A DNA stretch of 41,569 nucleotides from positions 1 to 41,569 of the forward strand of contig JAEUMG010000278.1 in the NCBI GenBank assembly GCA_016793355.1, written 5' to 3'. The DNA comes from Hyphomicrobiales bacterium (GTDB taxonomy: Bacteria > Pseudomonadota > Alphaproteobacteria > Rhizobiales > Aestuariivirgaceae). The translations under genes were made by a program, and so were the position numbers. Shown in pieces: positions 1-8,308 of the stretch (within the stretch, counting starts at the first letter, position 1; every line of letters starts with the position of its first letter). Under the pieces are notes generated by a model. That model was not told the origin of the DNA and made no database searches. It was given only the letters and a program-made list of their open reading frames with translations.

Positions 1-30
1 GATTGTCTTGGATGTCGATGGCTGGGGTGG

Positions 31-106
31 TGGTGCCGCCTGCGTGACTCGAACACGCGACCCTCGCATTACGAATGCGATGCTCTACCGGCTGAGCTAA
101 GGCGGC
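31..106 (-). tRNA. tRNA-Thr (anticodon CGT)
   Basis: On the minus strand the sequence folds as a standard cloverleaf of 76 nt. The acceptor stem is GCCGCCT paired with AGGCGGC, followed by discriminator A and an encoded CCA. The D arm begins TAGCTCAG, the anticodon stem is TCGCA/TGCGA around loop TTCGTAA, and the T arm contains GTTCGAGTC. The loop gives anticodon CGT, which reads the threonine codon ACG. It stands alone, transcribed in the same direction as the hem genes. Confidence 0.95.
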
Positions 107-194
107 CCGGCAGAAGGAACGCGCGCACTGATAGACAATCCGCCCCGGCTTTTCAACCGCCGTTCCGAATAAGGGCGCAGAGGCGGGATTCGCC

Positions 195-1778
195 TTAGCC
201 GTCGGCGAGAAGCCGCTGCGGCCGCGGCACATCCGGATCCTCGAAACCGCCGCCAAGCCCCGGATCGTCGGGCGGGCGCATGGATTTGACGATCACCGGG
301 CGCTCGGGCGAAATCGACACGATCACCGGCTTGGGCGGCGGCGCGGTTTCCGGCGGCGCTACCGACTCCGGCACAGGGATCGCCTCGGCGGCGGGCTTCG
401 TCGGCGGCGGCTCTGCCGGGGGCAGGGCGGATGGCTCGCTTGCGGCAGGCGGCGGATTTTCCTCATCCCTGATCTCGGGCTCGGGCGGTGCCGGCAACAG
501 GTCGGGCGGCGCCCGCCATTCGCACGGCGCGAGTTCTCCGCTTAAGGGTGAAACCGGCGTCCAGCGCGGCACGATGACGCCGTCGATCGTCCAGGCGGGA
601 TCGCGCGGCGCGCGCAAGGCCCGCGACAGCCATTCGCGCGCCCGGCCCTTGTCGCCCGATTCGCCTTCCTCGATCTCCGCCATCAGCACGCAGAGCCGCG
701 CCTGCGGCCGGTCCTTGAGAAAAGGCAGGAGCGCCTTGCGCGCTTCCTGCCACTGCCGCGCCTCGACAGCCGCGCGGGCATGCGCAAAGGCGCCTTCCAG
801 TCCGCCCGGGCTGCCGGCAAGAAGACTGCGAACCCTTTCGAGCCGCGCTTCCGGCTGGTCGCCGGCGCGGGCATGCGCCGCGAGCGCGGCAAGATCGGGA
901 TGCGGCATCGCCTCCCAGCTCCGCCGCAATATCTTCATCGCCCGGCGCGTGGCCTCGCGCCGGATATGCTCGCGGGCCGCCACGCAGGCGGCGGGCACGA
1001 GCGTCGGGTCGAGCTTCTGCGCCTTGACGGCCAGATCGAAGGCAAGATCGCGGTCGCCTTCTTCCGCATCGATCGCCCGCGCGCACAGCAAGGCGGCGCG
1101 CAGTTTGCCGGCCGCTTCGGCGCTGATCGCGCCCGAGCGCCGCTGCGTTTCGAGCGTCGCTTCGGCCGCCGCCCAGTCATGCGCTGCCGACTGCAGCGAA
1201 AGCAGGCCGGATGAAGCCCAGGCCAGGGTCGGGGAAATCTTGATGGCACGCTCGGCATAGTCGCGCGCCTTCGCCCAGTCCTGCGACTGGCGCGCTTCCA
1301 CGTAGAGGCCGCGCAGGCCGAGGGCTGCCGTATCGGGCGAGGTCAGCATCGCTTCGAACGCGTTCTTCACCGCCGCGCGATCGCCGCGCAATTGCGCCGA
1401 CTGCGCTTCGAGAAGCTTGACAAGCGGCTCGTCGGTCAGGGTGCGGCGCGCCACATCGGCATGCTTGGCGGCAAGTGCGGCATCGCCGGCGCCCGCCGCG
1501 ATGATCCCCTTGGACAGCGAATTGTAGCCCTTGCGCGTACGCCGGAAGCGGAAATACTCGCCCATCGCTTCGGGCGCATGGAAGAGCCTGATCAGCACTG
1601 TCCAGATGAGCCAGAGGACGAGGAGCGAGAGCAGCAGGGCCGCGACCGCGATGTAAAGCGGCATCTCGATTTCGCGGCCGAGCCAGCGCAGCGTGAGGAC
1701 TCCCGGCCGGTCGGCCAGCCACGCGAAACCCGCCGCGATTGCCGTGAGCAATGCGAAGCGCCAGATCAGCTTGATCAT
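195..1778 (-). CDS. hemY: HemY-like heme biosynthesis-associated TPR membrane protein
   Basis: This 527-aa protein matches the bacterial HemY N-terminal family, which is found next to hemC/hemD in proteobacteria. It is not the protoporphyrinogen oxidase also called HemY. Two hydrophobic segments (about residues 4-22 and 40-65) anchor it in the inner membrane. The following region up to about residue 400 is Ala-rich and helical with TPR-like repeats. The C-terminal ~110 residues are Pro-rich and probably disordered. Its ATG overlaps the stop of the upstream mitofilin-like gene by 4 bp, so the two are translationally coupled. In the family it is thought to scaffold late heme-pathway steps, but no catalytic residues are visible here. 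Confidence 0.85.
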   Translation of the reverse strand: MIKLIWRFALLTAIAAGFAWLADRPGVLTLRWLGREIEMPLYIAVAALLLSLLVLWLIWTVLIRLFHAPEAMGEYFRFRRTRKGYNSLSKGIIAAGAGDAALAAKHADVARRTLTDEPLVKLLEAQSAQLRGDRAAVKNAFEAMLTSPDTAALGLRGLYVEARQSQDWAKARDYAERAIKISPTLAWASSGLLSLQSAAHDWAAAEATLETQRRSGAISAEAAGKLRAALLCARAIDAEEGDRDLAFDLAVKAQKLDPTLVPAACVAAREHIRREATRRAMKILRRSWEAMPHPDLAALAAHARAGDQPEARLERVRSLLAGSPGGLEGAFAHARAAVEARQWQEARKALLPFLKDRPQARLCVLMAEIEEGESGDKGRAREWLSRALRAPRDPAWTIDGVIVPRWTPVSPLSGELAPCEWRAPPDLLPAPPEPEIRDEENPPPAASEPSALPPAEPPPTKPAAEAIPVPESVAPPETAPPPKPVIVSISPERPVIVKSMRPPDDPGLGGGFEDPDVPRPQRLLADG

Positions 1779-2995
1779 GGCGTCGACCCCTTCGCCGCCA
1801 GTTCGCGCAGGACCGCGGCGGAGAGATCATCGAGCGCCGCCTCGCCATCGAGCCGTGCCTGCGCCTTATTGCGCCAGGCGGCAAGCGCCGCCGGCGGCTC
1901 GCCCTCGGCGCGCCCGATGAGGCTGATCGCGGCGGGAAGATCACTGGTCTCGGCATAGGCGCGTGCCCGCTCCGCGACATCGCGCCAATTCGTCTCGCCG
2001 ACCACGCGGATCGTCACCACCGATCCGAAGAGATCGACCAGATAGTCCCAATAGTCATTGCCGGTCTTCGCATCGGCGTCATTCGCCGGTGCCGGCAGGT
2101 CGGGAATGATCTGCTGCAACGCTGCGGCAAGCCCTTGCGCATCCGGCAGGCCGCTCGCGGCATCAGGCGCGAGCTGCGCGACTCCCGGCGCGGCCGGGAC
2201 AAGCCGCGAAATCGTATTCAACTCGTCCTGATAGGGTGCGCCGGTGGCGAATTTCGCCTTGAGGTCGGCGAGCGTCTGCGACAGCAGGGCTGCCTGGTCG
2301 GCGCCCTGCTCGGTCCTGCCGATCTCGCTCCTGAGCGTTTGCAAGGCCTCATCGAGCGCATCGACGCGCTGGGCCAGCGCCGCAAGTGCGGCGGGATCGG
2401 GCCCGGTGATTGTGAGATTCTCACCCGCCGCTGCGATCGAAGCCTTGAGCGCGTCGAGACCGCTGCGCAATTCACTGATCGCCGTCTGCGTCTCGGCGAA
2501 TCGCGCCTCGGTCGATGCGATGCCTTCCTTCAAGCCCGCGATCTCGCTCTCGGCCTGCCTGCCGCGTTCGACTGCCGCGGCAAGCGCGTCGCTTTGGGCC
2601 GCTTCGCCGCTCTTGAGCGTGTCGATGGAACCGCCGAGAGCGAGCAATTGATCATTGAGCGTCTTGTTGCCGGCTTCGAGCGCTGCGACGCGATCGGCGA
2701 GTGCCGTCATCTCGTCGCTCGGCCAGAACCGCTGGCCGTAATCCTTGTAGGCCCAGGCACCGAGCGCCGCGGCGGCGACAAGCAGCAGGAGCAATCCCCA
2801 GCTGCGCCAGTGATGCGATTTGCGCCTGGGCGACGGGGGCGGCGGCGGCGGTGGCGGAACCGGCCCGGCCGGCGATTCGGGCTCGTCCGGCTTATGTGAG
2901 TCCGGTGGCGTCGCGGGGGTTACGTCTTCCGCTTCGATATCGATGACCGGCGGGCGAACCGGACCGTCCCTGTCATTGCTTTCCGGCGTTGTCAT
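1775..2995 (-). CDS. COG4223 mitofilin/HemX-like inner-membrane protein
   Basis: This 406-aa protein has an acidic and Pro-rich N-terminal cytoplasmic part (1-58, including a run of prolines) and one transmembrane helix at about 66-84. A long periplasmic coiled coil follows (about 95-240, with heptad-like Ala/Leu/Glu pattern), then a C-terminal helical domain. This matches the alphaproteobacterial COG4223 family, related to mitofilin/Mic60 and to HemX, usually encoded between hemD and hemY as here. It is proposed in the literature to be the ancestor of mitochondrial cristae-organising Mic60; that role is known for the family and not shown by this sequence. Start ATG at 2995. Confidence 0.8.
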   Translation of the reverse strand: MTTPESNDRDGPVRPPVIDIEAEDVTPATPPDSHKPDEPESPAGPVPPPPPPPPSPRRKSHHWRSWGLLLLLVAAAALGAWAYKDYGQRFWPSDEMTALADRVAALEAGNKTLNDQLLALGGSIDTLKSGEAAQSDALAAAVERGRQAESEIAGLKEGIASTEARFAETQTAISELRSGLDALKASIAAAGENLTITGPDPAALAALAQRVDALDEALQTLRSEIGRTEQGADQAALLSQTLADLKAKFATGAPYQDELNTISRLVPAAPGVAQLAPDAASGLPDAQGLAAALQQIIPDLPAPANDADAKTGNDYWDYLVDLFGSVVTIRVVGETNWRDVAERARAYAETSDLPAAISLIGRAEGEPPAALAAWRNKAQARLDGEAALDDLSAAVLRELAAKGSTP

Positions 2996-3038
2996 CGCGA
3001 CTCCTGCTTCCCCGGCCCGGCTTCCGCCCTAGCAGGTG

Positions 3039-3752
3039 TCATGGTGAACGATCAAGCAGCGCCAGCAGGCTTGGTTCATCGGGCCTTGCCGCAACCTCGC
3101 TCATGAAGCCCGCACCGAGCGCCGCCGCGACATTTGGCGACAGGCAGTAATGCCGGATGCGCCGCGCTGCCCCGGTCAAACCCGACTCTGCGACAAGCTG
3201 CGACCAGATGCGGGCACTGCGCGGCGAATACAGCAGCACGCCATCCGCCGCCCCGGAATCCAGTGCGCCAATCGCTTGCGGCGTGAGCGTCGTGGCGGCG
3301 ATCGCGTCATAGAGAATCACACGGTCGACGGTGAAGCCATGCGCTTCCAAGGCGCCCTTCAGATCGCCCGCCGTTTCGGCGCCCGATGGATAAAGGATAG
3401 CGCCATCGGATGGGTTGCAATCGCGCGCGATCGCCCGTGCCAGGCCTTCGACATTGCCGCCTTCGGCGCGCACATCCCGAAATCCCGCCCGTCGCGCGGC
3501 TTTTGCCGACCGGGCGCCAACGGCAATGACCTTGATCGCGGCAAGCGCGTCCGATGCCGGATCGAGCGCCTTGTGTTTCATCGCATTGGCGCTGCTCAGC
3601 GCAATCGCTTGGTAGAATCGGGCTGGAATGACCGAAGCGTCGCGCATCCTGATCGAAAAAAGGGGCGACTCGATACATGTATGCCCGCGCATGCGCAGTC
3701 TGGCGACCAGCGCCTCGAGATCGTCCTGCGGCCTGGTCAGGATGAGTCGCAT
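3039..3752 (-). CDS. hemD: Uroporphyrinogen-III synthase
   Basis: This 237-aa protein cyclises hydroxymethylbilane to uroporphyrinogen III in the cytoplasm. It begins MRLILTRPQDD, the typical first strand of the HemD fold. It continues through the two-lobed HemD architecture, with a conserved central segment around GGNVEGLARAI and a C-terminal lobe with YSPRSARIW. The open frame extends further upstream but inside hemC, so I chose the ATG at 3752. That ATG overlaps the hemC TGA by one base (TGATG), which indicates translational coupling. HemD is poorly conserved across bacteria, so position after hemC carries much of the assignment. Confidence 0.9.
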   Translation of the reverse strand: MRLILTRPQDDLEALVARLRMRGHTCIESPLFSIRMRDASVIPARFYQAIALSSANAMKHKALDPASDALAAIKVIAVGARSAKAARRAGFRDVRAEGGNVEGLARAIARDCNPSDGAILYPSGAETAGDLKGALEAHGFTVDRVILYDAIAATTLTPQAIGALDSGAADGVLLYSPRSARIWSQLVAESGLTGAARRIRHYCLSPNVAAALGAGFMSEVAARPDEPSLLALLDRSP

Positions 3753-4699
3753 CAAAAGGCAATGGCCTTTCCGCCCAGCGCTTTGACTTCTTCGCCGGCA
3801 TCGCGCCCAAGTCGCGCCGCATCGGCTGGCGAGCCATTTCGTAGCGACTCGAAACATGAAGTGCCATCCTCAGACAGGGCCTCGCCGCGAAACCGGATTT
3901 CGCCGCCTTCAAGGATCGCATGGCCGGCGAGAGGCGTGCGGCAGGAGCCGTCGAGCGCTGCCAGAAAGGCCCGCTCGCAGATGACCCGTATTTGCGTGGG
4001 CCCGTCATTGATGGCCGCGATCAGGCCTCGCACCTTCTCGTCACGGGTACGGATTTCGATCCCGATCGCGCCTTGCGCCACTGCCGGCAGCATTTCCTCG
4101 ATGGCGATCGGCGTCGCTTGCGGCAATGCCAGGCCCAGCCGGTTGAGGCCGGCGCAGGCGAGCAGGGTCGCCTGGACCTCGCCCCCTTCGAGCTTCCTGA
4201 TCCTGGTGTCGACATTGCCGCGGAACGGCACGATCCTGAGATCGGGGCGCCGCCGCAGGAGCTGTGCGGCCCGCCTCACCGAGGACGTTCCGACCGCCGC
4301 GCCTTGCGGCAGATCGGCAATCCGCCTTGCAACCGGCGAAATGAGGGCGTCGCGCGCATCCTCGCGCGGCAGGTAGGCGGCGATCGCAAGCCCTTCCGGT
4401 ATGACCGCCGGCATATCCTTCATCGAATGGACGGCAAGATCGATCGCGCCCGCAAACAACGCCTCTTCGATCTCCTTGGTGAACAGCCCCTTGCCGCCGA
4501 TTTCCGCCAGGGGCCGGTCGCGAATACGATCGCCGGTTGTGGTGATGGTGACGATTTCAACCGCGTCTTGGTCGAGCCCATGCGCCGTCATCAATCGGTT
4601 GCGCGTCTCCTGCGCCTGGGCGAGCGCCAGCTTCGAACCGCGCGTGCCGATCCTGATCAGCGGCGTTTGCGCCGCGCCGTGCCCGGATGTTAGAGCCAT
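3752..4699 (-). CDS. hemC: Hydroxymethylbilane synthase (porphobilinogen deaminase)
   Basis: This 315-aa enzyme polymerises four porphobilinogens into hydroxymethylbilane. Diagnostic signatures are RIGTRGSKLALAQA near residue 16, the catalytic Asp in AVHSMKD (about D95), and the dipyrromethane cofactor attachment Cys in LDGSCRTPLAGH (about C253). Length is normal for the family. It heads the minus-strand operon hemC-hemD-COG4223-hemY. Only about 34 bp separate its ATG from the divergent tsaD start, so the two promoters must overlap or lie inside the opposing genes. Confidence 0.97.
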   Translation of the reverse strand: MALTSGHGAAQTPLIRIGTRGSKLALAQAQETRNRLMTAHGLDQDAVEIVTITTTGDRIRDRPLAEIGGKGLFTKEIEEALFAGAIDLAVHSMKDMPAVIPEGLAIAAYLPREDARDALISPVARRIADLPQGAAVGTSSVRRAAQLLRRRPDLRIVPFRGNVDTRIRKLEGGEVQATLLACAGLNRLGLALPQATPIAIEEMLPAVAQGAIGIEIRTRDEKVRGLIAAINDGPTQIRVICERAFLAALDGSCRTPLAGHAILEGGEIRFRGEALSEDGTSCFESLRNGSPADAARLGRDAGEEVKALGGKAIAF

Positions 4700-4733
4700 G
4701 GCCTCGTTCTAACCCCTGGCTCCGGAAAGTCCA

Positions 4734-5816
4734 TTGCCGCCCGATCTCGCCATACTCGGCATCGAAACCTCCTGCGACGAGACCGCCGCCGCGGTCATCC
4801 GCCGCCATGCCGACGGACGCGGCGAAATCCTCGCCAATGTCGTGCTCTCCCAGATCGCCGATCACGCACCCTATGGCGGGGTCGTGCCCGAGATCGCGGC
4901 GCGCGCCCATGTCGAGCATCTCGACCGCATCATCGCGAGAGCCATGGAAGAGGCCGGTATGGCCTATGCCGATCTTGACGGTATTGCTGCCGCCGCCGGG
5001 CCCGGCCTGATCGGCGGATTGATGGTCGGCCTCGTCACCGCCAAGGCGATCGCGCTGGCAACCGCGAAGCCGCTTCTCGCCATCAACCATCTCGAGGCCC
5101 ATGCCTTGACCCCGCGCCTGCTCGGGCCGCTCGGATTTCCCTACCTCCTCTTGCTGGTGTCCGGCGGCCATACCCAGGTCCAGAGCGTCGCGGGCGTCGG
5201 GCATTATCATCGCCTCGGCACCACCATCGACGATGCCCTGGGCGAGGCCTTCGACAAGACGGCGAAGCTCTTGGGCCTGCCTTATCCCGGCGGTCCGGAA
5301 GTCGAGAAACGCGCCCGTAATGGCGATCCGGCGCGTTTCGATTTCCCAAGGCCCTTGGCCGGGCGGCCCGATTGCCACTTTTCCTTTTCCGGTCTCAAGA
5401 CGGCGGTGCGCGAGGCGATCGCGGCCCTCCCCGGTATGACCGACGCCGATATTGCCGATATTTGCGCAAGCTTCGAGCGCGCCATCGCCGATACCATGCG
5501 CGAGCGGGTCGGCGTCGCGCTCCGGCGCTTTCGCCAGATGCATCCCGGTCTCGCCCGTCCGACCCTCGTCGTCGCCGGCGGCGTCGCCGCCAACCAGGCG
5601 CTCAAATTCGCATTGACCGAACTCTGCGCCGAGCATGACTTTGCGCTCAATGTCCCGCCGCCGGCTCTCTGCACCGACAATGCCGCGATGATCGCCTGGG
5701 CGGGCGCCGAGCGCCTGGCGCTGGGCCTCATCGATCCGCTCGAGGCCCCGGCCCGGCCGCGCTGGCCGCTCGATGCTTCCGCCGAACCGGCACCCGGCGC
5801 AGGCGTCAAGGCATGA
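4734..5816 (+). CDS. tsaD: tRNA N6-adenosine threonylcarbamoyltransferase TsaD
   Basis: This 360-aa protein transfers threonylcarbamoyl to A37 of ANN-decoding tRNAs, acting with TsaB/TsaE/TsaC. Visible signatures are [13 protein letters not shown] at the N-terminus, the metal-binding pair H119/H123 in [16 protein letters not shown], the ATP-binding GLPYPGGP region, and Asp315 in [12 protein letters not shown]. The start is a TTG at 4734, chosen because a stop lies 24 bp upstream in frame and no ATG lies between. GGAAAG, 4 nt before the TTG, serves as the ribosome-binding site. The gene overlaps gpsA by 4 bp. Confidence 0.95.
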   Translation: MPPDLAILGIETSCDETAAAVIRRHADGRGEILANVVLSQIADHAPYGGVVPEIAARAHVEHLDRIIARAMEEAGMAYADLDGIAAAAGPGLIGGLMVGLVTAKAIALATAKPLLAINHLEAHALTPRLLGPLGFPYLLLLVSGGHTQVQSVAGVGHYHRLGTTIDDALGEAFDKTAKLLGLPYPGGPEVEKRARNGDPARFDFPRPLAGRPDCHFSFSGLKTAVREAIAALPGMTDADIADICASFERAIADTMRERVGVALRRFRQMHPGLARPTLVVAGGVAANQALKFALTELCAEHDFALNVPPPALCTDNAAMIAWAGAERLALGLIDPLEAPARPRWPLDASAEPAPGAGVKA

Positions 5817-6721
5817 GCCGGATCGCCATTGCCGGGGCCGGCGCCTGGGGCCGCGCGCTTGCCTTCGTCGCAACCGAAGCTGGTCACGATGTCAGAGTCT
5901 GGTCGCGCAATGGCGATGCTCGCGCGGTTGCGGATGCCGATGCCCTCATCCTCGCCATTCCGGCCCAGGCTTGCCGCGAAGTGCTGACGATCCTCAGCTC
6001 CGCCATACCGCCAGGCCTTCCCATTATCATCGCCGCCAAGGGCATCGAGCGCAGCTCCGGCCTCCTTCTCAACGACGTCGTCGCCGCAACTGTCCCAAAG
6101 GCGCGCGCTTTCGTCCTGTCGGGCCCGAGCTTCGCCGCCGATGTCCTGCGCCGCCTGCCCACTGCCGTGACGCTCGCCGCGCCGACGATCGACGAAGCAA
6201 CACGTTGGGCCACCGAACTCACCCTTCCCTTCTTCCGCGTCTATGCCTCCGACGATGTCCTCGGCGTCGAAATCGCCGGCGCGCTCAAGAACGTGCTCGC
6301 CATTGCCGCGGGACTGAGCGACGGTCGCGGCCTCGGCGACAGTGCCCGCGCCGCCTTGACCGCCCGCGGCTTCGCCGAACTCACCCGCTTCGGCCGCAAG
6401 CTTGGCGCCAATCCTGAGACCATGACCGGTCTCTCGGGTCTTGGCGATCTGCTGCTCACCTGCTCAAGCCGCCAATCGCGCAACTACGCCTTCGGCCGCG
6501 CGCTCGGCGAAGGCAAGACCGTTGCCCAGGCGCTCGCCGAAGCGAGTGTCGTCGTCGAAGGCGCGCATACCGCGGCGATCGCGGCCTCGCTGGCACGGAA
6601 GCACGATGTCGACATGCCGATCGTCATGGCGGTTCACGCCATCATTGACGCGGGCGCCAATCCCGACGATGAAATTGCCCGTCTCCTGGCGCGCCCGGTG
6701 CGCGCCGAGATCCGCGATTGA
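5813..6721 (+). CDS. gpsA: NAD(P)H-dependent glycerol-3-phosphate dehydrogenase
   Basis: This 302-aa enzyme reduces dihydroxyacetone phosphate to sn-glycerol-3-phosphate for phospholipid synthesis. The N-terminal Rossmann motif is [11 protein letters not shown] (residues 6-16). The conserved SGPSFAADV segment and the catalytic Lys of [12 protein letters not shown] (about K159) are intact, as is [12 protein letters not shown] in the C-terminal domain. The start ATG overlaps the tsaD stop (ATGA), so it is coupled to tsaD. This is the housekeeping copy; a divergent second family member lies at 31043-32101 in the polyol cluster. Confidence 0.95.
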   Translation: MSRIAIAGAGAWGRALAFVATEAGHDVRVWSRNGDARAVADADALILAIPAQACREVLTILSSAIPPGLPIIIAAKGIERSSGLLLNDVVAATVPKARAFVLSGPSFAADVLRRLPTAVTLAAPTIDEATRWATELTLPFFRVYASDDVLGVEIAGALKNVLAIAAGLSDGRGLGDSARAALTARGFAELTRFGRKLGANPETMTGLSGLGDLLLTCSSRQSRNYAFGRALGEGKTVAQALAEASVVVEGAHTAAIAASLARKHDVDMPIVMAVHAIIDAGANPDDEIARLLARPVRAEIRD

Positions 6722-6732
6722 AAGGATATCAG

Positions 6733-7020
6733 ATGCTCTTCGTATGGCTGTGCACCGACAAGCCGGGTTCGCTCGATCTCAGAATGAAGTCGCGCCCCGA
6801 GCACATCGCCTATCTCGAAAGTCTGGGCAGCAAGCTCAAAGCCGCCGGCCCCTTCACCGATGATTCGGGAAGCCCGATCGGCTCGATGGTCATCGTCGAG
6901 GCCGCCGATCGCGCCGAGGCGACCGCCATGGCCAAGGCCGACCCTTATGCCAAGGCCGGGCTTTTCGGTTCGGTCGAGATCAAGGCCTGGAAATGGGGCC
7001 TCAAAAATCCGGAAAGTTGA
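6733..7020 (+). CDS. YciI family protein
   Basis: This small protein of about 95 aa has the YciI/DUF1330-like ferredoxin fold. It shows the conserved His in RPEHIAYLESL, the Asp in PFTDDSGSPIGS, and a C-terminal ADPYAKAGLFGSVEIKAWKWG, typical of the family. The function of YciI proteins is largely unknown; a dehalogenase-like His-Asp pair is present. I chose ATG 6733 because AAAGGA lies 6 bases before it; the frame could also open at TTG 6718. It is 11 bp from gpsA and 3 bp before the next gene, so it is probably one transcript. Confidence 0.85.
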   Translation: MLFVWLCTDKPGSLDLRMKSRPEHIAYLESLGSKLKAAGPFTDDSGSPIGSMVIVEAADRAEATAMAKADPYAKAGLFGSVEIKAWKWGLKNPES

Positions 7021-7023
7021 GCC

Positions 7024-7440
7024 ATGGCCTATTGGCTGTTCAAATCCGAACCCGAGACCTGGTCCTGGGACCAGCAGAAGAAGAAGGGTGCCAAGGGCGA
7101 GGAATGGACCGGCGTGCGCAATTACCAGGCGCGCAACAACATGCGCGCCATGAAGCTTGGCGACCGGGGCTTCTTCTATCACTCGGGCGAGGGCAGGGAG
7201 ATCGTCGGCATCGTCGAAGTCATCAAGCTCGCGCATAAGGATTCGACCGCCAAGGAAGACACTTGGGACTGCGTCGACATCAAGGCGGTGAAGGACGTAC
7301 CCAAGCCCGTGACCCTCGATGCCATCAAGGCCGACAAGCGCCTGGCCAGGATGGTGCTGGTCAACAATTCGCGGCTCTCGGTCCAGCCTGTCTCCGACGA
7401 TGAGTGGAAGATTATCTGCGACCTGGGCGGGGTTAAGTGA
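7024..7440 (+). CDS. EVE domain-containing protein
   Basis: This 138-aa protein is a stand-alone EVE domain (PUA-like fold, related to eukaryotic THYN1). The start MAYWLFKSEPETWSWD and the run GVRNYQARNNM are hallmarks of the family, as is GDRGFFYHS followed by EIVGIVEV. EVE domains are thought to bind modified bases in DNA or RNA. In bacteria they occur either as housekeeping genes near membrane or tRNA-modification genes, as here downstream of tsaD, or fused to restriction enzymes. No partner nuclease is adjacent, so I read it as the housekeeping form. A palindromic repeat starts 8 bp after its stop. Confidence 0.92.
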   Translation: MAYWLFKSEPETWSWDQQKKKGAKGEEWTGVRNYQARNNMRAMKLGDRGFFYHSGEGREIVGIVEVIKLAHKDSTAKEDTWDCVDIKAVKDVPKPVTLDAIKADKRLARMVLVNNSRLSVQPVSDDEWKIICDLGGVK

Positions 7441-7447
7441 TCAAAAA

Positions 7448-7535
7448 TTGTCATTGCCGGGCTTGTCCCGGCAATCCATCGGACCGTCAGCACTGGCCTT
7501 GCCATGGATGCCCGGAACAAGTCCGGTCATGACAA
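7448..7535. repeat. Paired 31-bp palindromic repeat (head-to-head)
   Basis: Two 31-bp imperfect palindromes lie in opposite orientations, at 7448-7478 and 7505-7535, separated by 26 bp. Each arm reads TGGAT..CCGG.ACAAG.CCGG..ATGACAA in its own direction. Here the TGGAT ends face each other. The same arm recurs at 12315-12413 and in three doublets between 16050 and 16747. The second arm contains the start codon of the following methyltransferase gene. Confidence 0.85.
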
Positions 7536-8188
7536 AAAAAGAGTGTTCACGGCGCGAATTCATCCTCTCCAGCACCGCCATCCTTTCGCCGCCGCTCGTC
7601 CCGGAAGTATCGCTTCGCCTCGCCACCGAAGCCGTGCCGCTCTGGCAGAAGACCGAAGAGGAATTGGGCGAGATCGGCCTGCCGCCGCCCTTCTGGGCCT
7701 TCGCCTGGGCCGGCGGCCAGGCCCTCGCACGCTATATCCTCGATCGTCCCGAGACAGTTCGCGGCAAACGCATCGTCGATCTCGCATCGGGCTCTGGCCT
7801 CGTCGCCATTGCCGCGCTGAAGGCGGGCGCGACACGTGCACTCGCCGCCGACATTGATGAGTTTTCGGCCGCAGCGATTGCGCTCAACGCAGGCTTGAAC
7901 GATGTCGCGCTTGCGATCACCACCGACGATCTTCTCGCCTCAGAGCCACCAGGCTGCGATGTGATCCTCGTCGGCGATCTCTTCTACGAGCAATCGCTCG
8001 CCGCGCGATTGCTCGAATGGCTCAGCCTTGCACAGCAGCGCGGCACGCAAGTGATGATCGGCGATCCCGGCCGCAGCTATCTGCCGAAACAGCGCCTGAC
8101 ACAGCTCGCCATCTATTCCGTGCCGGTTACCCGCGATCTCGAAGACGCCGAGATCAAGCAAGGCGCGGTGTGGACTTTGGCGCCCTAA
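7529..8188 (+). CDS. Class I SAM-dependent methyltransferase (ETFB lysine / nicotinamide N-methyase-like)
   Basis: This protein of 219 aa matches the small methyltransferases related to electron transfer flavoprotein beta-subunit lysine methyltransferase (METTL20, COG3897). It has an N-terminal PPLVPEVSLRLATEAVPLW segment, GLPPPFWAFAWAGGQALARY, SAM-binding motif I VDLASGSGLVAIAAL and post-motif ADIDEFSAAAI. The acidic VGDLFYEQ stands where the family has D/N-D-F/Y. The only plausible starts, ATG 7529 and in-frame ATG 7508, both lie inside a palindromic repeat arm, with no clear Shine-Dalgarno. The repeat probably replaced the original 5' end or leader. The family suggests the target is ETF-beta, but this cannot be concluded from sequence. 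Confidence 0.85.
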   Translation: MTKKECSRREFILSSTAILSPPLVPEVSLRLATEAVPLWQKTEEELGEIGLPPPFWAFAWAGGQALARYILDRPETVRGKRIVDLASGSGLVAIAALKAGATRALAADIDEFSAAAIALNAGLNDVALAITTDDLLASEPPGCDVILVGDLFYEQSLAARLLEWLSLAQQRGTQVMIGDPGRSYLPKQRLTQLAIYSVPVTRDLEDAEIKQGAVWTLAP

Positions 8189-8190
8189 GC

Positions 8191-8308
8191 TACCCCACCC
8201 GGCGCTACGCGCCACCCTCCCCACCGCTTCGCGGCGAGGAGGGAATGGCTTTTCTTTTCCCTCCCCGGCTTAGGGGAGGGTGGCGTGCGAAGCACGACGG
8301 GTGGGGTA
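8191..8308. repeat. Long GC-rich inverted repeat between convergent genes
   Basis: TACCCCACCC at 8191-8200 is the exact reverse complement of GGGTGGGGTA at 8299-8308. Further inside, CGCCACCCTCCCC near 8210-8222 pairs with GGGGAGGGTGGCG ending near 8285. The 118-bp unit could form a long stem with internal hairpins and lies exactly between the methyltransferase stop and the DMT transporter stop at 8309. It could act as a bidirectional terminator. It resembles dispersed elements of Hyphomicrobiales genomes, an inference from general familiarity. Confidence 0.75.

Noticed and set aside
4557-5873. 438-aa minus-strand open frame
   Set aside because: Antisense to tsaD and overlapping hemC; no family resemblance.
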